Shown here piece after piece: positions 56,546 through 64,000 of a stretch of 64,000 bases of DNA (positions are counted from its first letter, which is position 1; each line of letters opens with the position of its first letter). The position numbers and the translations under genes were made by a program. The stretch spans positions 325,001 to 389,000 of the forward strand of contig NC_016146.1 in assembly GCF_000233435.1 (NCBI RefSeq), written 5' to 3'. Origin of the DNA: Blattabacterium sp. (Mastotermes darwiniensis) str. MADAR (GTDB lineage Bacteria > Bacteroidota > Bacteroidia > Flavobacteriales > Blattabacteriaceae). Below the pieces are notes generated by a model. The model searched no databases, had not been told where the DNA came from, and saw only the letters and a list, made by a program, of their open reading frames with translations.

Positions 56546-58109
56546 TTTTTATTTTTTTTATTATAGAAAAACCACTCATTTCATTAGGTTTAGGTAACTT
56601 CATCAATTGAAGAATTGTAGGAGCTACATCCGATAGAGTTGCTTCTTTTCTTAAAAAAATATTTCTCCTATTTTTAAATCTTGGACTCAAAAGAATAAAA
56701 GGAACTAAAGAATTGGAATGAGAAGTATTTGGAGTTCCATCTGTATTAATCATACAATCCGCATTTCCATGATCCCCAACTATAACAACTGTATACAAAT
56801 TTTTCATAGCTTCTATAACACAAATATTGGTGCAATGATCAACAAATTCACAGGCTTTTATAGTTTCTTTCATTTTCCCAGTATGACCAACCATATCTGG
56901 ATTAGCGAAATTTAAACAAACAAAATCCACTTCTTTTCTTCTTAATTCAGGAACAATTTTATTCACAATCTTTCTTGCACTCATTTCAGGTTGTAAATCA
57001 TAAGTAGATACCTTAGGAGATTCACATAGAATTCTAGTTTCTCCATTAAAATTAGACTCACGTCCTCCTGAAAAGAAAAAAGTAACATGTGGATACTTTT
57101 CTGTTTCTGCTATGCGAATTTGTTTTTTTCCTTCTTTCTCTAAAATTTCTCCCAATGTATTGGATAAATTTTCTTTTTCAAAAAGAACATCAATATTTTT
57201 ATATATGGGATTATAACAAGTCATAGTTATATAATACAAATCCAATTTTCGTATTCCTGAAAAAGGAGTATTTTTTTCTTTTATATTATTAGTTAAAATT
57301 TCTGTTATTTGTCTTGATCGATCTGAACGAAAATTAAAACAAAAAACTACATCTTCTTTTTCTATTCTAGAAATAGGATGGCCAAAATTATCAACCACTA
57401 TTATAGGCAACAAAAATTCATCAGTAATTCCTTTATTATAAGATTTTTCTATATGTTTTATTACATCACTAGTCTTACAATAAAAACCTTTTGAATGAAC
57501 CATAGCATCATACGCAATTCTAATCCTATCCCATCGTTGATCTCTATCCATAGAATAATATCTTCCAACAATCGTTGATAATTCTCCCACATATTTTTTC
57601 ATCATATCCAAAAGATTTTTTAAATAATAAACTCCTTTTTTTGGAGAAGTATCTCGTCCATCAGTAAATACATGTACAAAAACTTTCTTTATGTTTTTTT
57701 CATGAGCTATTCTAAGTAAATACAAAAGATGATTCATATGGGAATGAACTCCTCCATCCGATAATAATCCAATAAAATGAATCCTTTTTCCAGAATCAAC
57801 AACATAATCAAAAACAGGTTTTATTTTTTCCTGAAAAAGTTTTCTATTAATAGATTCATTTATTTTTTCCAAACTTTGAATTACTTTTCGTCCAGATCCT
57901 AAATTAATATGACCAACTTCCGAATTTCCCATTTGTTTTTCTGGTAAACCTACATATGTTCCAGACGCACGAAGTTTACTATAAGGAAAAAATTTATAGC
58001 AATAATCCATAAACGGAGTTTTAGCAATTTCAATAGCAGAAGAATAAACAGAAAATTTTTCACAAGATAAACCCCATCCATCCAATATTATCAATACCAA
58101 TTTTTTCAT
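56538..58109 (-). CDS. gpmI: phosphoglycerate mutase, cofactor-independent
   Basis: GpmI interconverts 3- and 2-phosphoglycerate with two Mn ions and a phosphoserine intermediate. LVLIILDGWGLS starts the phosphatase domain, GNSEVGHINLGSGR contains the catalytic serine, HSHMNHLLYLLRIA and FTDGRDTSPKKG lie in the transferase domain, and VVIVGDHGNADCMI carries C-terminal metal ligands. The 523 residues are full length. It works between pgk and eno, both also in this window. Confidence 0.97.
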   Translation of the reverse strand: MKKLVLIILDGWGLSCEKFSVYSSAIEIAKTPFMDYCYKFFPYSKLRASGTYVGLPEKQMGNSEVGHINLGSGRKVIQSLEKINESINRKLFQEKIKPVFDYVVDSGKRIHFIGLLSDGGVHSHMNHLLYLLRIAHEKNIKKVFVHVFTDGRDTSPKKGVYYLKNLLDMMKKYVGELSTIVGRYYSMDRDQRWDRIRIAYDAMVHSKGFYCKTSDVIKHIEKSYNKGITDEFLLPIIVVDNFGHPISRIEKEDVVFCFNFRSDRSRQITEILTNNIKEKNTPFSGIRKLDLYYITMTCYNPIYKNIDVLFEKENLSNTLGEILEKEGKKQIRIAETEKYPHVTFFFSGGRESNFNGETRILCESPKVSTYDLQPEMSARKIVNKIVPELRRKEVDFVCLNFANPDMVGHTGKMKETIKACEFVDHCTNICVIEAMKNLYTVVIVGDHGNADCMINTDGTPNTSHSNSLVPFILLSPRFKNRRNIFLRKEATLSDVAPTILQLMKLPKPNEMSGFSIIKKIKNG

Positions 58110-58113
58110 TTTT

Positions 58114-58923
58114 TTATAAAAGACATATTCTTTTATAAGAATTTATTTTTATTTCTCCTTTTGTAAATTTTTTTATGTATTCTTGAACAGTTATTCTTTG
58201 ATCTTTTATAAATTTTTGATTTAAAAGAGTATTCTCTAATACAAATTTCTTAATTTTTCCTGAAATAATTTTTTTCTTCATTTCTTCTGGTTTTTTTACA
58301 ATTTTTACTTGATGTTGAATAATTTCCAATTCCTTTTTCATTAAATATTCTGGAATTTCTTGTTCATTTAAAGCTATAGGATCCATAGCTGTAATATGCA
58401 TAGCTATATCTTTCGCTACAGATTTATCAATTACAGAATTAAATCCAACCAAAGTTGCTATTTGATTATTATGAGTGTAATTGGTTACAAAAGGGGAATT
58501 AATTTTCTCAAATATTTTTAATTCAAGTTTTTCACCTACAACACTCATTTTTTCAAAAATCATTTCTTGAATACTTACTCCATGATGAAAACTAAATAAA
58601 AATTCTCTTTTTTTATCGTATAAAAATGATTTTCTGGATAATTCAAAAAGAAAGTCCAAAAAAATAGAACTTCTAGAAAGAAAATCCGTTTCACAACTTA
58701 AACCTATAATGGTTCCACAAGTACTATCAAGATTTATTGAAGAGGTAACAGCTCCTTCTTTCCCCTCTATATAAGAACGACGTATAGCTATTTTCTTTCC
58801 TTTTTTTCTTAATAAATCAATAGCCATTTCAAAATTTCCATTTGTTCTTATTAAAGCTTTTTTACAATCCATAATTCCAACCCCGGTAGTTTCCCTTAAT
58901 CTCTTAATAAGTGAAATTTTCAT
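58114..58923 (-). CDS. tsf: elongation factor Ts
   Basis: EF-Ts recharges EF-Tu with GTP. The N-terminal UBA-like domain has LIKRLRETTGVGIMDCKKAL, followed by AIDLLRKKGKKIA and the first core motif GTIIGLSCETDFLSRSS; AKDIAMHITAMDPIAL is the second core motif. At 269 residues it is near the usual length. It overlaps the rpsB stop by four bases. Confidence 0.95.
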   Translation of the reverse strand: MKISLIKRLRETTGVGIMDCKKALIRTNGNFEMAIDLLRKKGKKIAIRRSYIEGKEGAVTSSINLDSTCGTIIGLSCETDFLSRSSIFLDFLFELSRKSFLYDKKREFLFSFHHGVSIQEMIFEKMSVVGEKLELKIFEKINSPFVTNYTHNNQIATLVGFNSVIDKSVAKDIAMHITAMDPIALNEQEIPEYLMKKELEIIQHQVKIVKKPEEMKKKIISGKIKKFVLENTLLNQKFIKDQRITVQEYIKKFTKGEIKINSYKRICLL

Positions 58924-59618
58924 AAGTTTTCATTTTTATTTGAATGAATACCTTGTTGGATTGCTTTTGTTATGAACTGCAAAATCATATCGATGGATTT
59001 TGAAGAATCATCATTGGATGGAATAGGATAATTAATTCCATTTGGATCTGTATTAGTATCTACCATAGCAAAAACAGGAATATCTAATCTTATAGCTTCT
59101 GATAATGCTATTTTTTCTTTGTATGGATCTATCAAAAAAACTCCTCCTGGTAGATGTGTCATAGAGGAAATACTTCCTAGATTTTTATACAACTTGACAT
59201 ATAATCTATTGATCAATAACCGTTCTTTTTTAGATAAAGTATCAAAAGTCCCATTCTTTTTCATTCTTTCTATATTATTCATTCTTTTTACAGACTTTCT
59301 AATTGTAGCAAAATTGGTCAATAAACCCCCTAACCATCTTTCCGTAACAAAAGGCATACTTACACTTTTTGCATAATGACAAACTTTTTCTCTAGCCTGC
59401 GCTTTTGTTCCCACTAATAAAATTTTTTTACCCATAGTCACAATTTTTTTTAATTCTTTACAGGCTTCTTCTAGTTTAAGAATTGTTTTGGATAAATCTA
59501 TAATATGAAATCCACCTTTTTTCATGAAAATAAAAGGACGCATTTTTGGATTCCATTTCCGAGAAATATGTCCAAAATGAACTCCTGCTTTCAATAAATC
59601 ATTGGTATTAATTTCCAT
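58920..59618 (-). CDS. rpsB: 30S ribosomal protein S2
   Basis: S2 is a late-binding small-subunit protein. LLKAGVHFGHISRKWNPKM, PFVTERWLGGLLTNFATIRKSV and DIPVFAMVDTNTDPNGINYPIPSNDDSSKSI (in blocks) are diagnostic. The frame is open 27 codons upstream into rpsI, but MEINTNDLLKAG at 59618 is the family start (232 residues). Four bases separate it from rpsI. Confidence 0.96.
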   Translation of the reverse strand: MEINTNDLLKAGVHFGHISRKWNPKMRPFIFMKKGGFHIIDLSKTILKLEEACKELKKIVTMGKKILLVGTKAQAREKVCHYAKSVSMPFVTERWLGGLLTNFATIRKSVKRMNNIERMKKNGTFDTLSKKERLLINRLYVKLYKNLGSISSMTHLPGGVFLIDPYKEKIALSEAIRLDIPVFAMVDTNTDPNGINYPIPSNDDSSKSIDMILQFITKAIQQGIHSNKNENL

Positions 59619-59622
59619 TTTT

Positions 59623-60006
59623 TTAACGTTTCGAAAACTGAAATCTTTTTCTTGCTTTTTTTTGACCAAATTTTTTCCTTTCCACTTCTCTAGAATCACG
59701 GGTTAATAATCCTTTCTTTTTTAATATATTTCTATTATTGAAATCAAGTTGACAAAGTGCTCTAGATATAGCAAGACAAATCGCTTCCGCTTGTCCATTA
59801 AACCCTCCTCCATTAACTTGAATCGTTATATCAAACTTATAATTATCTATTAATTTAAGAGGATATAAAACTTTTACATGAACATTTTTTGGAAAATATT
59901 GTTCGTATTTTTGAGTGTTAATCATAATGGATCCCTCTCCTTGCCTTAGGTATATACGAGCAAGGGATCTTTTTCTTCTTCCTATAGTATGGATCATCTC
60001 TTTCAA
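59623..60006 (-). CDS. rpsI: 30S ribosomal protein S9
   Basis: S9's C-terminal tail touches P-site tRNA. HTIGRRKRSLARIYLRQGEG, VNGGGFNGQAEAICLAISRAL, RDSREVERKKFGQKKARKRFQFSKR (in part) match, with the typical ...FSKR end. The 127 residues are full length. The start overlaps the rplM stop by four bases. Confidence 0.97.
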   Translation of the reverse strand: MKEMIHTIGRRKRSLARIYLRQGEGSIMINTQKYEQYFPKNVHVKVLYPLKLIDNYKFDITIQVNGGGFNGQAEAICLAISRALCQLDFNNRNILKKKGLLTRDSREVERKKFGQKKARKRFQFSKR

Positions 60007-60437
60007 TAATTTAACAATATTGGTTTTTGTGCCTTATGCTTGTGTTCCTTCCCTGTATAAATATGAAGATTCTTTATGATCTTATATCTTAAACGATTTT
60101 TAGGAAGCATACCTTTAACTGCTTTATATATTAACTGTTTTGGATTTTTATGAAAAAGAGCTCTAACAGAGGTTATTTTTTTACCACCTGGAAAACCAGT
60201 ATAACGGACATATTTCTTAGAAATCCATTTTTTACCAGTTAATTTTATTTTTTCAGAATGAATCACTACAACATGATCACCACAATCTATATGTGGAGAA
60301 AAGTTAGATTTGTGTTTGCCTCTTATTCTTAAAGCAACCTTAGTAGAAAATCTTCCAAGACATTGGTTGCTTGCGTCCATTAAAATCCATTTCTTTGGAC
60401 AAATTTTATTAATAGTCTTAAAACTTAAAGAATCCAT
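60003..60437 (-). CDS. rplM: 50S ribosomal protein L13
   Basis: L13 is an early 23S rRNA-binding protein. WILMDASNQCLGRFSTKVALRIRGK, GDHVVVIHSEKIKLTGKKW, YTGFPGGKK and AVKGMLPKNRLR are the family motifs; the C-terminus HIYTGKEHKHKAQKP is typical. The 144 residues are full length. It is first in the 22-kb minus-strand run and has a -7 box seven bases before its ATG. Confidence 0.97.
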   Translation of the reverse strand: MDSLSFKTINKICPKKWILMDASNQCLGRFSTKVALRIRGKHKSNFSPHIDCGDHVVVIHSEKIKLTGKKWISKKYVRYTGFPGGKKITSVRALFHKNPKQLIYKAVKGMLPKNRLRYKIIKNLHIYTGKEHKHKAQKPILLNY

Positions 60438-60444
60438 GTAGGAT

Positions 60445-60452
60445 CAAATATA
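60445..60452 (-). promoter_or_regulatory. -7 box immediately upstream of rplM
   Basis: The minus strand reads TATATTTG (TAnnTTTG) with only seven bases between the box and the rplM ATG. With usual Bacteroidota spacing, transcription would begin at or within a few bases of the start codon, predicting a leaderless or nearly leaderless mRNA. A -33 TTG is not seen at the standard distance, so the call rests on the -7 box and position. Confidence 0.4.
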
Positions 60453-60548
60453 AGATATTTTCAGAAAAAAATTAATATTTAATGACTTTTTGTCATAAAA
60501 AAACAAATTTTTTTTTTGATTGAAAGCATATTATTGTCATACCTCTTA

Positions 60549-60561
60549 ATTATGGCATAAT
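60549..60561. repeat. palindrome upstream of dnaK
   Basis: ATTATG and CATAAT flank a single G at 60549-60561, a 13-base near-perfect palindrome 40 bases before the dnaK start. A second small repeat, ATGAC-TTTTT-GTCAT, lies at 60482-60496. It does not match the CIRCE heat-shock operator. Both could be chance in A/T-rich DNA. Confidence 0.35.
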
Positions 60562-60601
60562 GATTGGATATCTTGATTTATTAAGAAAAAAAGTAATAAA
60601 A

Positions 60602-62497
60602 ATGAGTAAAATTATAGGTATAGACCTGGGAACAACAAATTCCTGTGTAGCAGTAATGGAGATAAACGATCCTGTTGTTATTCCTAATTCAGAAGGAAAA
60701 AGAACTACTCCATCTATAGTTGCTTTTGTAGAAGGAGGAGAAAGAAAGATAGGAGATCCTGCAAAAAGACAAGCAGTAACCAATCCACAAAAAACCATTT
60801 TTTCCATTAAACGTTTTATGGGTAGAATGTTTTCTGAGGTAACAGAAGAATTAAAACACATTCCTTACAAAATTGTAAAAGGAGGAAATAATACTCCTCG
60901 TGTTAATATAGAAAATAGACTATATGCTCCTCAAGAAATATCGGCGATGATTCTTCAAAAAATGAAAAAAACAGCGGAAGATTATTTGGGAAAAGAAGTA
61001 AATCAAGCCGTTATTACTGTCCCCGCCTATTTTAATGATGCGCAAAGACAAGCTACTAAAGAAGCAGGAGAAATAGCAGGATTAAAAGTAGAAAGAATAA
61101 TTAATGAACCAACAGCCGCAGCATTGGCTTATGGATTAGATAAAAGTAATCAAAACAAAAAAATAGTAGTTTATGATTTAGGAGGGGGAACTTTTGATGT
61201 TTCTATTTTAGAATTAGGAGATGGAGTTTTTGAAGTACTTTCTACAAATGGAGATACCCATTTGGGGGGAGATAATTTTGATCAAGTAATCATCGATTAT
61301 TTTTCCGATGAATTTAAATCTAAAGAAGGAATAGATCTTAGAAATGATCCTATGGCTTTACAACGTTTAAAAGAAGCTTCCGAAAAGGCTAAAATAGAAT
61401 TATCTTCTTCTACTCAAACGGAGATTAATTTACCATATATTACGGCAACAGAATCCGGTCCAAAACATTTAGTTATCACATTAACTAGAGCTAAATTTGA
61501 ACAATTATCTGAAAGTTTAATACGTCGATCTATCTCTCCTTGTTCCAAAGCTTTAGAAGATGCTGGATTAACAACTAAAGATATTGATGAAATAATTTTA
61601 GTTGGAGGATCTACACGGATTCCAAAAGTCCAAGAAAAAGTTGAAGATTTTTTTAAAAAAAAACCATCTAAAGGAGTTAATCCAGATGAAGTAGTAGCTA
61701 TAGGAGCAGCTATACAAGGAGGAGTATTAACAGGAGATGTCCAAAATGTTTTATTATTGGATGTAACTCCTTTATCTTTAGGAATAGAAACTTTAGGAGG
61801 TGTTTTTACAAAACTTATAGAATCCAATACTACAATCCCTACTAAAAAATCAGAAATTTTTTCTACAGCAGCTGATAATCAATCTGCAGTAACTATAAGA
61901 GTAGGACAAGGAGAAAGACCTATGTTTAACGATAATAAAGAAATAGGTAGATTTGACTTAGTAGACATACCTCCTGCTCCTAGAGGAACTCCTCAAATAG
62001 AAGTTAGTTTTGATATTGATGCTAATGGAATACTTCATGTATCCGCAAAAGATAAAGGAACAGGAAAAGAACAATCCATACGAATTGAAACTTCTTCAGG
62101 TTTGAACCAAGAAGAAATTGATAAAATGAAAAGAGAAGCAGAAGAAAATGCCCAAAAAGACAAAAAAATTAAAGAGGAAATAGAAAAATTAAATGCTGCA
62201 GATAATCAAATTTTTCAAACAGAAAAACAGTTAAAGGATTATGGAAGTAAATTATCTGAAAATAATAAAAAAAATATAGAAAAATCCTTGGAAGAATTAA
62301 AAAAAGCCCACAATAAAAAGGATCTATCCTCTATTGATCTTTGCATAAAAAAATTAAGTGAAGCTTGGGCTAACGCTTCACAAGAACTTTATTCTTCTAC
62401 TAAAAAAAACGATAAATCAAATAATGATACTGGAAAAAATAAAAATGGGAAAGGAAATGAAAATGTTCAAGACGTAGATTATGAAGAAGTAAAATAA
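60602..62497 (+). CDS. dnaK: molecular chaperone DnaK (Hsp70)
   Basis: The ATP-driven Hsp70. The ATPase domain has [62 protein letters not shown] and [13 protein letters not shown]; the substrate domain has [14 protein letters not shown], and a helical lid ends in a hydrophilic tail DVDYEEVK. The frame is open 14 codons earlier, but [10 protein letters not shown] at 60602 is the family start (631 residues, full length). It stands alone: grpE and dnaJ are not adjacent. Its stop lies 19 bases from convergent psd. Confidence 0.98.
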   Translation: MSKIIGIDLGTTNSCVAVMEINDPVVIPNSEGKRTTPSIVAFVEGGERKIGDPAKRQAVTNPQKTIFSIKRFMGRMFSEVTEELKHIPYKIVKGGNNTPRVNIENRLYAPQEISAMILQKMKKTAEDYLGKEVNQAVITVPAYFNDAQRQATKEAGEIAGLKVERIINEPTAAALAYGLDKSNQNKKIVVYDLGGGTFDVSILELGDGVFEVLSTNGDTHLGGDNFDQVIIDYFSDEFKSKEGIDLRNDPMALQRLKEASEKAKIELSSSTQTEINLPYITATESGPKHLVITLTRAKFEQLSESLIRRSISPCSKALEDAGLTTKDIDEIILVGGSTRIPKVQEKVEDFFKKKPSKGVNPDEVVAIGAAIQGGVLTGDVQNVLLLDVTPLSLGIETLGGVFTKLIESNTTIPTKKSEIFSTAADNQSAVTIRVGQGERPMFNDNKEIGRFDLVDIPPAPRGTPQIEVSFDIDANGILHVSAKDKGTGKEQSIRIETSSGLNQEEIDKMKREAEENAQKDKKIKEEIEKLNAADNQIFQTEKQLKDYGSKLSENNKKNIEKSLEELKKAHNKKDLSSIDLCIKKLSEAWANASQELYSSTKKNDKSNNDTGKNKNGKGNENVQDVDYEEVK

Positions 62498-62516
62498 AAA
62501 AGTAAGGGAGTTTTTG

Positions 62517-63170
62517 TTATTGTATAATGGAAATTATAGTTTTTCCACCAATAACTTTTTCTCCCTTCTTTATAATTATAATAGATTTTAACGGTAAATA
62601 GATATCTACTCGGGAACCAAATTTAATAAATCCAAATTCTTCTCCTTTTTTAGCTAAAAAATTTTTTTTAGCATAAATAATAATGCGACGAGCCAAGAAT
62701 CCTGCTATTTGTCGAAATAATATTTTTTGTTTCTCTTTGGTTTCCACTACTGTAGTTGTTCGCTCATTTTGAAACGAGGCTTTTTTATTCCAAGCAAACC
62801 AGTATTTTCCTGGATGATATCTAACATAAGTAATTATTCCAGATACTGGAAATCTATTCACATGTACATTAAAAGGAGACATAAATATGGATATACATAT
62901 ACAATCTTTTTTTAAATATTCGTTTTCAAAAACACTTTTTATTTCCAATATTTTTCCATCTGCAGGAGAAATAACTTCATTCTCATTATAAGAAAAATTT
63001 CTTTTTGGATTTCTAAAAAAGAAAAGAAAAAAACTATATAACGTAATTAAAAAAAAAGATATAAATAAATTGATAAGTATAGAGAATAAAAAAATGGAAA
63101 TAAAAAAACTTATTAATACAAAAATTAATGAACATATCAAAAACGAAAAACCTTCTTTATGTATTATCAT
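62517..63170 (-). CDS. psd: phosphatidylserine decarboxylase proenzyme
   Basis: Psd makes phosphatidylethanolamine from phosphatidylserine at the inner membrane. Two hydrophobic segments cover about residues 8-50. VISPADGKILEI, FMSPFNVHVNRFPVSG and the self-cleavage site KFGSRVDIYLP are seen; cleavage at the Gly-Ser bond would produce the pyruvoyl group on the serine. The 217 residues fit the short bacterial form. It overlaps cdsA by four bases. Confidence 0.95.
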   Translation of the reverse strand: MIIHKEGFSFLICSLIFVLISFFISIFLFSILINLFISFFLITLYSFFLFFFRNPKRNFSYNENEVISPADGKILEIKSVFENEYLKKDCICISIFMSPFNVHVNRFPVSGIITYVRYHPGKYWFAWNKKASFQNERTTTVVETKEKQKILFRQIAGFLARRIIIYAKKNFLAKKGEEFGFIKFGSRVDIYLPLKSIIIIKKGEKVIGGKTIISIIQ

Positions 63171-63973
63171 TTATTTAAAAAAAATACACTAACTGTAGCT
63201 ATAATGGGGATTACAAATATAAAACTATCTAATCGATCCAAAAATCCTCCATGTCCAGGAAACCATATCCCTGAATTTTTAACACTATAAGATCTTTTAA
63301 TAGTAGATTCTACAAGATCTCCAATAGTAGCAAAAATAGGAACAGTAAAAGAAAGAATTACCCAGTATTTTTCCCATATTTTGGATAAATATATTCCTAA
63401 TATCAAACAAAAAAATAAACCTCCAAGAAATCCTTCTACAGATTTCTTAGGAGATATGGATATAGCAATTTTTCTTTTTCCCCATTTCTTCCCTATTAAA
63501 TAGGATAAAGTATCATTTGTCCATATAAGAATAAATGTACCTAAAATTAACTTTTTTCCACCATGTATAGTATATATATAAGAAGCTAAATAGAAAGGCA
63601 TGATGATATAAATTAATCCAAAAATCAAATGACTTACTTGTGCTATTTTCTCTTTATGAGAGTATTTTCTAGAAAACAATTGAATGGTAAAAAATGTTAT
63701 AGAATAAGGGATAAAACATACAATGTATAAAATTAATCCTTTTTCCATAAAAAAATCTATAAATATAGAAAATAAAAAAAAAGAAGAAACTATTTTAATT
63801 AAAAAAGTTTTTGTTTTTGATATAACTAAAAATTCGAATAAACAAAAAAAAGATAATATCATCATTACAATTCTAAAAATCTTTTCTCCTTTTTCAATCG
63901 AAAGAACAATTAGAAGAATATAAATAAAACCAGTAAACAATCTTATAAAAAAATCCAATTTTTTTTTTTTCAT
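63167..63973 (-). CDS. cdsA: phosphatidate cytidylyltransferase
   Basis: CdsA makes CDP-diacylglycerol from phosphatidate and CTP, the precursor of phosphatidylserine and other phospholipids. A 268-residue polytopic protein with about seven to eight membrane segments. WTNDTLSYLIGKKWGKRKIA, ISPKKSVEGFLGG and the C-terminal signature GDLVESTIKRSYSVKNSG then PGHGGFLDRLDSF are diagnostic. It precedes psd in a lipid operon, as in flavobacteria. Its upstream neighbour is outside the window. Confidence 0.95.
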   Translation of the reverse strand: MKKKKLDFFIRLFTGFIYILLIVLSIEKGEKIFRIVMMILSFFCLFEFLVISKTKTFLIKIVSSFFLFSIFIDFFMEKGLILYIVCFIPYSITFFTIQLFSRKYSHKEKIAQVSHLIFGLIYIIMPFYLASYIYTIHGGKKLILGTFILIWTNDTLSYLIGKKWGKRKIAISISPKKSVEGFLGGLFFCLILGIYLSKIWEKYWVILSFTVPIFATIGDLVESTIKRSYSVKNSGIWFPGHGGFLDRLDSFIFVIPIIATVSVFFLNK

Positions 63974-64000
63974 TGTTTTAATTTAAGGATGACTTACTGA

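Noticed and set aside
61414-61827. 137-codon minus-strand frame within dnaK
   Set aside because: It mirrors the highly conserved dnaK coding sequence and has no family features.
63983-64000. Possible C-terminal end of a minus-strand gene upstream of cdsA
   Set aside because: Only five sense codons (Ser-Val-Ser-His-Pro) and a stop are in the window. Flavobacteria often have ftsH near cdsA, but this is too little to assign.

Overview
The window is a compact, strongly A+T-rich bacterial chromosome segment. It has almost no intergenic space and shows no insertion sequences, prophage genes or CRISPR arrays. Gene content and order are those of the Flavobacteriales (Bacteroidota): candidate promoters carry the TAnnTTTG -7 box typical of that phylum, a short GT5-only 'glycogen synthase' sits beside glmS, a PSP1/RicT-like gene precedes the class A PBP gene, and the menaquinone genes surround a UPF0173 hydrolase. 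Extreme A/T bias, overlapping genes, shortened proteins and missing family members (no rpmD, probable loss of gldH) point to a reduced endosymbiont genome. The closest match I recognise is Blattabacterium, the cockroach/termite fat-body symbiont. This rests on recognition of sequence and gene order, not on a database search.

Layout. 1-66 is the 5' end of a 16S rRNA gene on the minus strand. 241-9089 is a mixed housekeeping block (queA, polyprenyl synthase, topA, a conserved hypothetical, rsmI, asd, gmk, tRNA-Pro, tRNA-Asn, rpiB, pgk). 9113-19868 holds sodA, folB, tRNA-Cys, glmS, a GT5 protein, rnr, coaD, a RicT-like gene, a class A PBP and serA. 19880-30303 (minus) is a continuous sulfur operon: cysH, cysD, cysN, cysE, cysK, cobA, cysJ, cysI and a Met8-TSUP fusion. 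It covers sulfate activation, reduction to sulfide, siroheme synthesis and cysteine formation. 30453-38021 holds icd, the menaquinone genes menE-menC-UPF0173-menA-menB, a small membrane protein and an NhaD-type antiporter. 38071-60437 (minus) is a long run of translation genes: rplM-rpsI-rpsB-tsf, then gpmI-map, then the merged str/S10/spc/alpha operons from rpsL to rplQ, ending in eno. 60602-63973 holds dnaK, psd and cdsA.

How they fit together. The polyprenyl synthase plausibly supplies the side chain that MenA attaches to the naphthoquinone head group. CysE/CysK use the sulfide made by CysJI, whose siroheme is supplied by CobA and the Met8 domain. Psd and CdsA make membrane phospholipid; GlmS, Asd and the PBP serve the cell wall. 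No wholly new system was found. The most notable items are the precorrin-2 dehydrogenase/TSUP transporter fusion closing the sulfate operon, a 20-base A homopolymer inside menA, the absence of rpmD, promoter boxes lying almost on the start codon, and several relic or shortened genes. No gene-free stretch exceeds about 200 bases; the longest, 67-266, holds the divergent 16S and queA control region.
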